DNA from: CAWCTD01 sp963798455
GTDB lineage: Bacteria; Acidobacteriota; Terriglobia; Bryobacterales; Bryobacteraceae
Direction of reading: 5' to 3'
Length of the DNA: 64,000 nt
Assembly (NCBI GenBank): GCA_963798455.1
Contig: CAWCTD010000004.1
Span: forward strand, 868,001 to 932,000
Shown here one piece after another: positions 1 through 8,308 of this stretch; within the stretch, counting starts at the first letter, position 1; each line of letters starts with the position of its first letter. The translations under genes and the position numbers were made by a program. The notes beneath the pieces are model-generated. The model was not told the DNA's origin. It searched no databases and saw only the letters and a list, made by a program, of their open reading frames with translations.

Positions 1-1997
1 TCGTTCCGTAGCGCGCCCGAGGCGATGGGCAAGCGAATGGTGAAGGTCGTGCCCTTGCCCGGTTCACTAGCGACGTGGATCGTCCCCTTGTGAGAGGTGA
101 CGATGCCGTAAGTGATCGACAGGCCCAGGCCGGTGCCCTGCCCGTCGGGCTTGGTGCTGTAGAAGGGGTCGAAGATACGGCCGATTTCCCCGGGCGGGAT
201 GCCGTGGCCGGTGTCGGAGATCAGGACCTCCACGGCTTCCGCGTCGGCGGCCTGCCGCGTCACGATCTTGACCGTCCCGTGCCCCTCGATGGCCTGGGCG
301 GCGTTCAACAGGACGTTCATGAAGACCTGCTGGAGCTCGCTGCTGTCGGCCATCACGGCGGGGAGCTGCGGGTCGTATTCCTTCACGATGGTCACGTTAA
401 AGAAGGCCGCCTGCCTGGAGATGAGCCCCAGGGTGTGATCCAGGATCGTATTCAAGTCCGCCAGATCGGCGCCCATCCGGGACTGGCGGGAGAACTCCAG
501 CAAACCTTTTACGATGTCGCGGCAACGCTGGCTCTGGTGGACGACCTCTTCGAGGTTCTCGCGGTTGGGGTCGTCCTTCGGCAGGTCTTCGAGGGTGAGG
601 GAAGTCAGGGCCAGGATGCCCCCGAGCGGGTTATTGATCTCGTGGGCCACGCCGGCGGCCAACATGCCGAGCGAGGCCAGGCGCTCCGACTGGGCGACAC
701 GCGCCTGCATGGCCACCAGCTCTTCGGTGCGCTCGCGGACCTTCTGTTCCAGGGTCCGGCCCCACTCTTCCAGATCGCCCTTCATGGCTCGCAGGCTCTT
801 GAGCATGGTGTTGAAAGACTCGGCCAGCAAGGCGATCTCACCCTGAGGCCCGGTCTCGACGTCCTGATCGAGACGCCCCGCCGCAATGTTGCGCGTCGCC
901 GCCACCATCTGACCCACCGGCCGCGTGATGTGGTGGATTTCATAGTAGGTCGTGGCGATGATCAGGATGAAGCCGATGGTGGCGAGGATGAAGAAGGAGA
1001 TGATGACCCGGTCGCGGATGGCCGTGTAGGCTTTCTCGAGCACGCCCACGTAGAGGGCGCCGATGGTCTTGCCCTGGTAGTTGCGGATGGGTTCGTAGCG
1101 GCTGATGTACCAGTCGTGAAGGACGAAGGCGCTGCCCCGCCAGGTTTGGCCCCGGCCCAGGACCGCATCCTGGACCTCGGCCGAGATGCGCGTGCCGAGG
1201 GCTCGTTCGCCGGAGGCCGTCTTAACATTCGTCGAAATCCTCAGGCCATCCTGGAAGATGGTTACGGTGCCGACGTCCTGACCCTCGAACCGCTCGCCCC
1301 GGAACACGAGCTCCCAAACGCGGTCCACGATCGTGAAGTTGCGGTTGAGCAGCACCCCTCCATAGAGCGCCCCCAGGGTCTCCCCGCGCGGCCCCCGCAC
1401 CGGCGTCGCCGCTACCAGCACCATGCCCGAGGTTTCTTCGGTCTTGCCGCCGGGCTTGGCCCGAGGGGTTGGGACGGCCTTCATAAGGGCCTGCTCCTCC
1501 AAGCGCGGGTCCTCCCGCCGCAGCATCTCGGCCGGCAGGATCTCCGTGGAGGCGGCGGTGTTGCCTGCAAGCGCGGCCGCGACGTCGCTGATCGAGGAAA
1601 CATTCTCCCCGCTCAGGCTTGGTTGCGAGGCGCGGAGAACGACCCGTCCCGTTTGGTTGGTGAGGGTGAGGAAGTCGAACTTCCGCTCCCTGCGGATTCC
1701 GTCGAGATACGCCAGCAGGAGTCCGCGCTGGCCGCCGGCAAGGTACTCGGGAATCGTGCTCCCCGAGGCCGCAAGCTGGACCGTCAGCCTTAGGGTTCCG
1801 AGTTGTTCGTCGTAGATGGCGCGCGCGGTTACGTAGTCGGTGTCCACGCTCCGGCGCACCTGCGTCATGATGGTCGTGCTGACGATATACGAGCCGACCA
1901 CCGAGGTGACCAAGCCGCCGATCCCCAAGACCACCAGGTAATGGGAGATGAGTCTTGCTTTGAGGGTCCGGCGGCCGGATGTCAGGCTAGGGCGCAT
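1..1997 (-). CDS. Membrane sensor histidine kinase (Cache-like sensor, HAMP, HisKA, HATPase), 3' end outside window
   Basis: The last gene of the hydrogenase operon is cut by the window edge; about 665 residues are visible. A membrane segment at residues 14-37 is followed by a roughly 280-residue extracytoplasmic region of Cache type, a second membrane segment, a HAMP linker and a short coiled coil. The phosphoacceptor is His452 in AGVAHEINNPLGG. The ATP-binding domain shows SDTGHGIPPGE and GTGLGLSITYG. It should autophosphorylate in response to a periplasmic ligand and pass phosphate to a receiver, plausibly one of the receivers encoded at the head of this operon. The ATG at 1997 overlaps the end of hydA by 11 bases, which indicates translational coupling. 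The ligand cannot be read from sequence. Confidence 0.88.
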   Translation of the reverse strand, partial: MRPSLTSGRRTLKARLISHYLVVLGIGGLVTSVVGSYIVSTTIMTQVRRSVDTDYVTARAIYDEQLGTLRLTVQLAASGSTIPEYLAGGQRGLLLAYLDGIRRERKFDFLTLTNQTGRVVLRASQPSLSGENVSSISDVAAALAGNTAASTEILPAEMLRREDPRLEEQALMKAVPTPRAKPGGKTEETSGMVLVAATPVRGPRGETLGALYGGVLLNRNFTIVDRVWELVFRGERFEGQDVGTVTIFQDGLRISTNVKTASGERALGTRISAEVQDAVLGRGQTWRGSAFVLHDWYISRYEPIRNYQGKTIGALYVGVLEKAYTAIRDRVIISFFILATIGFILIIATTYYEIHHITRPVGQMVAATRNIAAGRLDQDVETGPQGEIALLAESFNTMLKSLRAMKGDLEEWGRTLEQKVRERTEELVAMQARVAQSERLASLGMLAAGVAHEINNPLGGILALTSLTLEDLPKDDPNRENLEEVVHQSQRCRDIVKGLLEFSRQSRMGADLADLNTILDHTLGLISRQAAFFNVTIVKEYDPQLPAVMADSSELQQVFMNVLLNAAQAIEGHGTVKIVTRQAADAEAVEVLISDTGHGIPPGEIGRIFDPFYSTKPDGQGTGLGLSITYGIVTSHKGTIHVASEPGKGTTFTIRLPIASGALRN

Positions 1998-3305
1998 TGC
2001 TTTTGCGGACCAAGTGTACGGAGCAGGAAATGCACGGATCGTAGGCGCGCACCACCATCTCGAGCTTCCTGGTGAGCGCCTCGTCGCTTTCACCGGCGTT
2101 CTGCTCGACCGTACACCGCAGATGATCCTCGACACTGGCGGCGTTGAAGGCTGTCGGGGTGATAACGTCGGCGGCCGTGAGGCGGCCCTGCTCATCGTAG
2201 CTGTAGCTGTGAACCAGCGTGCCTCTTGGCGCCTCGGTCACTCCGGTGCCGGAGCCGGCCTTGGGCTGGACCGCGACGGGAGCCTCCTCGCGGAGGCCTG
2301 TCGACAGAATCCAGTCCACGATCTCCAGCGCGCGCCGGATATCGCAGACCAACTCAAGCGCCTGAGCCTTGTTGTTGTCCATCGGGTTGCGGAAGGGCTG
2401 CGTGAGCCCGAATTTCTTGGCGACGCCGGAGCCGCCCGCGATGCCGCACTTGAGCATATCGCCGTTGACCGCGATGCGGGCCAACGACCCAACCATGAAC
2501 GGCTTGCCCTGGAAAGAGCTGTGCTTGGCATGGGAATGCGGGACGGCCCGCTCGTTGGCCAGCGACCGGTACTCGGCTGCCGGGACGGTCACCATCGTCC
2601 CGTTCATCCGGACTCCGATCCGGTCACCGGCGTAGTAGCCGTAGCCAAAGTCCCCCTGGGGGATCAAGGCGGCGAAAACGGTCTCCCTGGAGCAGAAGTC
2701 GGCCGGAGGCAGAGAGGCCACCAGATCGATCACGGTCTGGCAGTCGCCCACCGCCTGCTGAAGGTCGTCCCGGAGCGCGACCAACTGCTCCGTGGTGGGA
2801 AGCTTGCCGAACCCGCCCACGATGCATTGACCGGATGAACCGCCCGTCCGCCGATGATCTCCTGGATGGTGTTGCCCAGCTTCTTCAGGCGAAGCCCGAG
2901 ACGGGCGGCGTCCGGCAGATCGGCGGCCAGAGCGATCACGCTCGGGTAGTTCAGATAGTCCGGTATGGCCAGGCAGAAGACGTGCAGTGCGTGGCTCTCG
3001 ATGTTCTCGCCGCGGTAGGCCAGATCGCGCAGCAGTTCCGTCTGCGGGGTGGGCTTCACGCCAAAAGCGTTCTCCGTGGCCTTGATCGAAGTAAGAGAGT
3101 GGGCAACCGAACAGATGGCACAGATGCGGGAAACAATCTGGGAGATGTCCTCGTAACTCCGGCCGCGCACCAGCGCCTCCAGCAGCCGCGCGCCCTCAAA
3201 AATGTCGAAGCGGACCGAGCTGACCGACTGGCCATCTAACTCGACCGTGATGCCGCCGTGCCCTTCCACTCGTGCCAGGTGATTTACCTTGATCGTCTTT
3301 GTCAT
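1987..3305 (-). CDS. hydA: NiFe hydrogenase large (alpha) subunit, group 3b type, one frameshift
   Basis: Catalytic subunit that binds the NiFe(CN)2CO centre. The N-terminal cysteine pair is in RICAICSVAHS (Cys62, Cys65) and the C-terminal pair in DPCISCSVH, followed by an eight-residue tail that would be removed on maturation. The frame breaks near 2823: VHPVNA is followed by an out-of-frame tail, while the following frame resumes as GGFGKLPTTEQ. Restoring one A in the GCA/ATC context gives a continuous 439-residue protein of normal length. No stop or active-site change lies in either half, so the break looks like a sequencing error or a very recent lesion. The start overlaps the hydD stop (ATGA). 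The order beta-gamma-delta-alpha matches the Pyrococcus sulfhydrogenase hydBGDA. No maturation endopeptidase gene is in the window. Confidence 0.9.
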
Positions 3306-4050
3306 GCCTTCGCTCCTACCAGTGGCGCGAAAGTCCTCAATTTGGCGGAAATCTCCTCGCGTGGGATCCCTTTCTCCCCGAACATGGCCAGCGCCGATTC
3401 TACGTTTGCGTCATCCGCCGGGCCCCGGCACCCCACGCAGGGGATGTTCAGGCTCGGGCACAGCGCGCCGCACCCTGCGAGGGTGAGCGGGCCGCAGCAG
3501 ATCTTGCCCTGCTCGATGAGCAGGCAGTTGTTCTCCTGGATCCGGCATTCGGTGCAAACCGGATACTCGGGAACAGGGGAAGGTCGCCCTGGAGCAGGTT
3601 GGCGACGGCCGCCAGCAACTGGCTCTTTTCGATGGGGCAGCCGGTGATGTTGAGGTCCACCTTCACCACTTCGTGCAGGGCGCGGGCGGGCATGGTGTCA
3701 TACCGCTTGCCCATGTCGCCGTAGACGCCGGCCACGAGCTTCGCCCGGTCGCTGTCACGGTCCATGGCGGCGACCCCGCCCCACACGGCGCAGGTGCCCA
3801 GTGCGACCAGCAGGCGCGAACGCTCGCGAATCTCCTTCAGCGTCTCTTCGTCGCGCTTGCTCAGGACCGCGCCTTCCACCAGCGCGACATCCAGCTGGCA
3901 GGCGGTGTCGTTCCCCGAGGACGCCATCAGGAAGTCCCGGATATCGACCAGTTCGGTCAGTTCGAGGAGCTGGTCCTCGCAGTTGAGGATGACGAGCTGG
4001 TCTCCGGCGCAGCCGGTCAGTCCGAATATTCCTAGTGTTGGTTTCGCCAT
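3302..4050 (-). CDS. hydD: NiFe hydrogenase small (delta) subunit, one frameshift
   Basis: Electron-transfer partner of the large subunit, carrying iron-sulfur clusters. Proximal-cluster cysteines are visible in GLTGCAGDQ, LGTCAVWGG and ITGCPIEKS. Further cysteines lie in VCTECRIQENNC, ICCGPLTLAGCGALC and IPCVGCRGP. The frame breaks near 3570: the sequence reads GDLPLFPSIRF, but one extra G restores GDLPLFPEYPVCTEC and an ordinary 249-residue protein. The ATG at 4050 (MAKPTLGIFG) shares one base with the TGA of the gamma gene, and the stop overlaps the hydA ATG. Function follows from family and context; the soluble group 3b enzymes couple hydrogen to NADP(H). Confidence 0.88.
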
Positions 4051-4929
4051 CAGATCATCTCCGGCAGGTTGATCGCGTCCCAATACGTGAAGATCGGTCC
4101 GTGCATGCAGGTGTACTTATAGCCGACGCTGCAATGCCCGCACTTGCCGACGCCGCACTTCATGCGCCGCTCCAGCGACATCAGAATCCGGTCCTTCGGA
4201 AATCCCAGCTCGAGCAGGCGCTGCAGCACGAACTTGTAGACCACCGGCGGGCCGCAGACGGCGGCGTAGGTGGTGGAGGGTGTGATGTCGGCGTAGTCGA
4301 ACAGCTTGGGCAGCAGGCCGATGTGGTTCTTCCAGGCACCCGAGGGGTCGCGTCCACGGTGAGCAGGCAGCTGCATGTCGCGTGCGGTCGACCAGCGACA
4401 GCCAGTTCCTCGCGGAACAGCATCTGGGGCGGCGACTTGACGCCATACATCAGGGTGATGTTGTTGAACTTGTCCCGGTTGTCGAGCGCGTACCAGAGCA
4501 GCGAGCGCAGCGGCGCCATGCCCAGGCCGCCGGCCACGAGCAGCAGGTCGTTGCCCGCCATCTTCTCGACGGGGAAGCCGTTGCCGTAAGGTCCGCGGAC
4601 GCCCACCACGTCGTTGGTCTTCAGGCGGTAGAGGGCGTTGGTCACGCGGCCCACCCGCCGCACGCACAACTCCAGAACGCCGGGGCGCGACGGCGAGGAG
4701 GAGATCGAGATGGGCGCCTCGCCGGTGCCGGGCACGCTCAGCATGAGGAACTGGCCGGGCCTGGTGGTCGGAACGCCCGCGGCCAGCTGGTCATCGAGAA
4801 AGCGGAGCGTGAAAAGATAGTTGTCCTCCACCATCTTGTAAATGCGGACGATCCGCGCCATGTGCGGCTGGTAGGGATTCGCCGTTAAGGCACTGGCTCC
4901 ACGGGCGACTTCAGTCTGCTAGCGAGCAT
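4050..4929 (-). CDS. hydG: Hydrogenase gamma subunit, FAD/NAD(P)-binding reductase with 2Fe-2S site, frameshifted
   Basis: Diaphorase subunit of the ferredoxin-NADP reductase family, related to AsrB and PyrK, passing electrons between NAD(P)(H) and the beta subunit. The flavin-site region reads GEAPISISSSP, the nucleotide-binding loop LLLVAGGLGMAPLRSLL and the C-terminal 2Fe-2S site MKCGVGKCGHCSVG plus a later Cys. At least two breaks are visible. Near 4355 LLTVD must rejoin RDPSGAWKNHIG, which needs one C. Near 4888 one T joins MLASRLKSPVEPVP to LTANPYQPH. Without the second repair the first in-frame start is the ATG at 4861 (MARIVRIYKM). The ATG at 4929 overlaps the hydB stop by 11 bases, which I take as the original start. 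Expected length is about 293 residues. Confidence 0.82.
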
Positions 4930-5954
4930 TTTCAATCCCTCGCAGTTGGCTGATCACTTCGCTGATGTCGATCTTGACCGGGCAGGCGGTGATGCAGCGC
5001 CCGCAGCCCACGCAACTCGGCCGGCCGTACTCGGCCACGAAGCCGCGCTGCTTGTGGTAGAAACGGAACTTGATGCGGCTGGCGACGGCCTTCGCGGAAG
5101 TTCTCGCCGCCGGCCACCAGCGCGTGCGTCGAGAACAGACAGGAATCCCAGGTGCGGCTGCGCCCGCCCTCGCGGGAGCCCAGCTCCACGTCGTCGGCCA
5201 CGTCGTAGCAGTAGCAGGTCGGACAAACCATGCTGCAGCTTCCGCAGGAGAGGCAGCTGTCGCCGAGGCTCTTCCCAGATCTCGCTGTCGTACTCCATCT
5301 CGAAGATCTCGGGCAGGTCGCGGATCTCGACATCGAAGCTTGAAAGCCTCGCGCTTGGCGCTGGAGCGGCGCTTGTATTCTTCGATAGTCGGCCCGGCGT
5401 CACCGGCTCGAACAGCGGTCCGGTGGCCAGCACCATGTCGTCGCCCAGGGCGGTGCCCACCAGCACCTGGTAGTAGTCGCCGATGTCATAGAAGAAGAGA
5501 TCGAAACCGTGATCGACGAAGTCGGCGCGCATGGAGCGGCAGAAGCAGTGCTCGTCGGGGGTGCAGTCGATTCCGATGATGGCGATGTTCTTCCGGCGCG
5601 CCTGGTAGTACGGGTCGTTGTACTTGCCCGCGAACACCTGGTCCAGGATGTTGAGGGCGTAGATGTCGCAGGCATGCACTCCGAACAGGATGATGCGGCG
5701 ATCCAGCTCCTCCATCACGGGCACATAGCCCTGGCCTTCCTTGTAGTGGAACAGCGTGTCGTGCGGCGGGCAGGAAGTACTTCTTCGGCGGCAGGATGCG
5801 TGCGCTGGTAGTCCAGCCGCGCCTCCGACCAGCGGGTGAGCCGCTTGAAGGCGTACTTGCCGTCCTGCTCGACCGGCGCATGCACCTCGCCGAACTGCTG
5901 CACCACGGAGGCAAACAAGTCAAGCTTCTCTTTGGGCAGCCTGAGCATCTTCAT
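4919..5954 (-). CDS. hydB: Hydrogenase beta subunit, 4Fe-4S ferredoxin-like protein (AsrA type), heavily frameshifted
   Basis: Iron-sulfur subunit that links gamma to delta and alpha. Recognisable blocks occur in all three frames: MKMLRLPKEKLDLF at the start, PPKKYFLP, PVMEELDRRIILFGVHACD, SFDVEIRDLPEIFEMEYDSE, CLSCGSCSMVCPTCYC (first 4Fe-4S site), RIKFRFYHKQRGF and CVGCGRCITACPVKID (second site). Frame changes lie near 5788, 5768, 5385, 5340, 5290 and 5095; most are explained by one extra base beside a short C or G run. The original length would be about 344 residues. The ATG at 5954 has a strong AAGGAGG site and overlaps the preceding receiver gene (ATGA). As written it cannot make a full protein, so it is either assembly error or real decay. 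Confidence 0.82.
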
Positions 5955-6364
5955 GGCGCCACCTCCTTGGGGCTCCGCTCCGCGAGACGCTGGCGGATCT
6001 TCTCCAGCAGTTGGGGGGGATCCACGGGTTTGGCGAAAAACTCGTCGTGCGCGAGCCAACTCGCCTCCGGAGTGATGCGAAAGCCGGGGATCTGCGAGTA
6101 GATGGAGCTGAGGATAAAGACGGGGGTATCCTCGAGACCCGGCGTGCGGCGCATCTCCTGAACAGTGAAGAATCCCTCGGTCCTCTCCCTCATCATGACG
6201 TCCATGAGGATAAGGTCAGGGTGCTCCGCTTTGGCTACTCTCAGGCCTTCGCTCCCGTCTCCCGCTTGGAGGACCTGGTAGTCGTTCGCTTCCAGAAAGG
6301 ATGACAGGGCTTCGACGAAGTCCGCGTCGTCATCCACGATCAGTATTTTCTTATTTAAGGGCAT
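5951..6364 (-). CDS. Single-domain response regulator
   Basis: A 137-residue CheY-like receiver with no output domain. The acidic pocket is DDD at 11-13, the phosphoacceptor is Asp55 in LILMDVMM, and the conserved lysine is in FFAKPVDPPQ. The ATG at 6364 is preceded by GGAAGG at good spacing and is preferred over a TTG five codons upstream. Its start overlaps the end of the hybrid kinase by 14 bases and its stop overlaps hydB (ATGA), so it is coupled on both sides. A lone receiver next to two kinases probably acts as a phosphorelay intermediate or allosteric partner; the target is unknown. Confidence 0.88.
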   Translation of the reverse strand: MPLNKKILIVDDDADFVEALSSFLEANDYQVLQAGDGSEGLRVAKAEHPDLILMDVMMRERTEGFFTVQEMRRTPGLEDTPVFILSSIYSQIPGFRITPEASWLAHDEFFAKPVDPPQLLEKIRQRLAERSPKEVAP

Positions 6365-7547
6365 TATTGGACCTTCCAAGTGTCTCGTTCACTGCCGCCA
6401 TTTCTCTCCAGGCCAGCAGCCTGACCCGGAAAGTGGAACCTGCATTCACTTCGCTCTCCACGCTGATGCTGCCGCCCATCTCAGAGACGACTCTCTTGGA
6501 GATCGCCAAGCCGAGACCAGTACCGGGAGTTTTCTTGGCATCCTGGATGCGGAAGAACTCCTCGAAAAGCATCTGGCGGTACTTCTCGGGGATGCCGATG
6601 CCCGTGTCGCTCACCGAGACGATCACTTCATCCGGCGTCAGATCGGCGGAAACGACCACCTTCCCGCCCGGCTTGTTGTACTTGATCGCATTCACCATCA
6701 GGTTGTCGAACAGGACGCTGAGGCAGTTTTGATCGCCGGCAACGTAGCATTCGGCTTCGGGCAGATGGGCTTCCAAAGTAATCCCGTCGTTGGAGGCCAG
6801 CACCTCATACGTTTTCAGAATCTCGGTGATGGTTCGCTTCAAATCTACCCTGACGCGCAGCCCGGCCAGCGAGCCGCCTTCCAGCCTCGCCAGAGTCAGC
6901 CAATCCTTGATGATGGCCTGGATTTCCTCGGTCCTTGCCAGGCAGCGGTCGAGCCACTCCTCGGTCCGGGCGGGGTCGGGGTTCTCGAGGTGCCTCAGGA
7001 CGTCGAGGTACTGGTGGATGGCCACCAGGGGCGTCTGGAGCTGGTGAGAGACGAAGGTAATGAACCGGCGCTTGAGCAGCTCGCGCTCCATCTCGGCGCG
7101 CTGCGACGCCAGAATCAAGCGGCGATGCTCCAGTCCGCGGTTTACGATGAGCCGCAGTTCGTCCGGCGAGAACGGCTTGGGCACGAAGTCGTAAGCGCCG
7201 GATTTCATCGCCTCCACCGCCGTATCGATGGTGGCGTATCCCGTGATGACCACGATGATGATCCGCGGATCGATCTCGTGAACCCGGGCAATGACCTCCA
7301 TGCCGCTGATTCCGGGCATCTTTAGATCCACTACGACCAGCGCCGGCTTCAGAGAGGCAATGGCCTCCAGGCCCGAGGAACCCGTCTCGAAGGTCTCCAC
7401 CCTGAAGCCTGCCTTGGAGAGGATCTTCTGACACGAAAGCCGCATGGCGCGGTCGTCATCGATGACCACGATGGTCTGCGGCTCGGTCTCCCCAGTGGCG
7501 GCCCCCTCCGGCTTTCTGGGAATCGAGCCGGAATCACTCGGAGTCAC
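6351..7547 (-). CDS. Cytoplasmic hybrid: N-terminal receiver fused to histidine kinase
   Basis: A 398-residue protein with no membrane segment. An N-terminal receiver spans residues 25-140, with phosphoacceptor Asp74 in VVVDLKMPG and Lys124 in VPKPFSP. A coiled linker leads to the HisKA helix with His168 in FVSHQLQTPL. The catalytic domain shows NLMVNAIKYNKPGG, DTGIGIPEKY and GTGLGLAISKRV. The receiver-first order suggests that an upstream phosphodonor controls the kinase. The GTG at 7547 shares GTGA with the stop of the preceding receiver gene. It lies mid-operon between two receiver genes and ahead of the hydrogenase subunits. Confidence 0.88.
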   Translation of the reverse strand: MTPSDSGSIPRKPEGAATGETEPQTIVVIDDDRAMRLSCQKILSKAGFRVETFETGSSGLEAIASLKPALVVVDLKMPGISGMEVIARVHEIDPRIIIVVITGYATIDTAVEAMKSGAYDFVPKPFSPDELRLIVNRGLEHRRLILASQRAEMERELLKRRFITFVSHQLQTPLVAIHQYLDVLRHLENPDPARTEEWLDRCLARTEEIQAIIKDWLTLARLEGGSLAGLRVRVDLKRTITEILKTYEVLASNDGITLEAHLPEAECYVAGDQNCLSVLFDNLMVNAIKYNKPGGKVVVSADLTPDEVIVSVSDTGIGIPEKYRQMLFEEFFRIQDAKKTPGTGLGLAISKRVVSEMGGSISVESEVNAGSTFRVRLLAWREMAAVNETLGRSNNALK

Positions 7548-7971
7548 GGCGCGGGCGCCGCCTGCGGCCGCCGGGGCCCAAGCGCCTTCTCCACGGCTTC
7601 AAACAGAACGGGAGCGTTCACCGGCTTGGTGATGTAGCGGTCAGGCCGGATCATCTCGCTCTCAGGCGCCATCGGGAAGAGCTCATCCGGGCTTTCCTGA
7701 ATCGAAGACATCATGATGATGGGGACGTATCGGCAGTCCGCGTACGTGTCCTGGTACTTGATCGCATGCGTGACCCCGTATCCCTCGGAGTCGCACTCCA
7801 TCATCACATCCAGGAGGATGAGATCCGGTTTGGACTCAGAACTTTCCGCAGGCCGTCCTTCCCGCAGTCCGCTTCGATCACTTCGTAGCCCTGACTCTCG
7901 AGAAGGCACCTCACCGAGTTTCGGCAGTCCTGATCATCATCGATCATGAGCACTTTGGCACGCGCACCCAT
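7544..7971 (-). CDS. Single-domain response regulator, first gene of the hydrogenase operon, one frameshift
   Basis: A receiver-only protein of about 142 residues once one base is restored. The N-terminal part reads MGARAKVLMIDDDQDC and the C-terminal part ESKPDLILLDVMMECDSEG with phosphoacceptor Asp, then YITKPVNAP with the conserved lysine. The break near 7833 falls between GKDGLRKV and ESKPD; one extra G in CTGGAG repairs it. The ATG at 7971 has GGAGG five bases upstream and is preferred over the ATG at 7983. It is the promoter-proximal gene of the minus-strand operon and overlaps the hybrid kinase (GTGA). Confidence 0.8.
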
Positions 7972-8308
7972 CTCCGCCTCCATGCAGGCCGGGCGTGACT
8001 CCCGCCCTGCCTCTAAATTAAGATTATAGAGCAGCTTTATCTGAAATTGAACAGGTCGAAAAGGATGCCATGCAGATCCTGCGTGATGCGTGCGTGCCAT
8101 GTCGAGGGGGCGAGCCGGCATGGCAGGCGGCCGCTCTGCCGCGCATCACCGGCGTCACGCATTTCCTATAGGTGGAGGCTTCCGCGCGATAATCAAGAGT
8201 TCGGAAGGTTAATCGCATCACACCGCGCTGCGCGGCAACACGAGGAAACTCCCCGTCGCAGTCTTGCAGCGTTTTTTTGCACACTTATTACTTAAAGGAT
8301 AAACCGCA
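7972..8308. promoter_or_regulatory. Divergent intergenic region between hydrogenase operon and synthetase-hyp operon
   Basis: This 337-base region separates the two divergent hydrogenase-related operons and must hold both promoters. On the minus strand there is a perfect TATAAT at 8028-8023, about 50 bases before the first receiver start, with only a weak -35 (TTCAAT, 17-base spacing). On the plus strand the start at 8309 has an AAGGA site at 8294-8298, but I see no convincing -35/-10 pair. A TTTTTTT run at 8272-8278 has no stable stem in front of it. I see no gene here. Confidence 0.45.

Noticed and set aside
75..1793. Long plus-strand open frame of 572 codons opposite the sensor kinase
   Set aside because: The minus strand carries unmistakable HisKA and HATPase motifs; the plus frame is a high-GC shadow with no domain.
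4919..5954. Programmed frameshifting in hydB
   Set aside because: There are at least six frame changes in both directions, without slippery heptamers or stem-loops; indel error or decay explains them better.
8264..8280. Terminator at the T run before 8309
   Set aside because: No stable GC stem precedes the run and it lies in a divergent promoter region.
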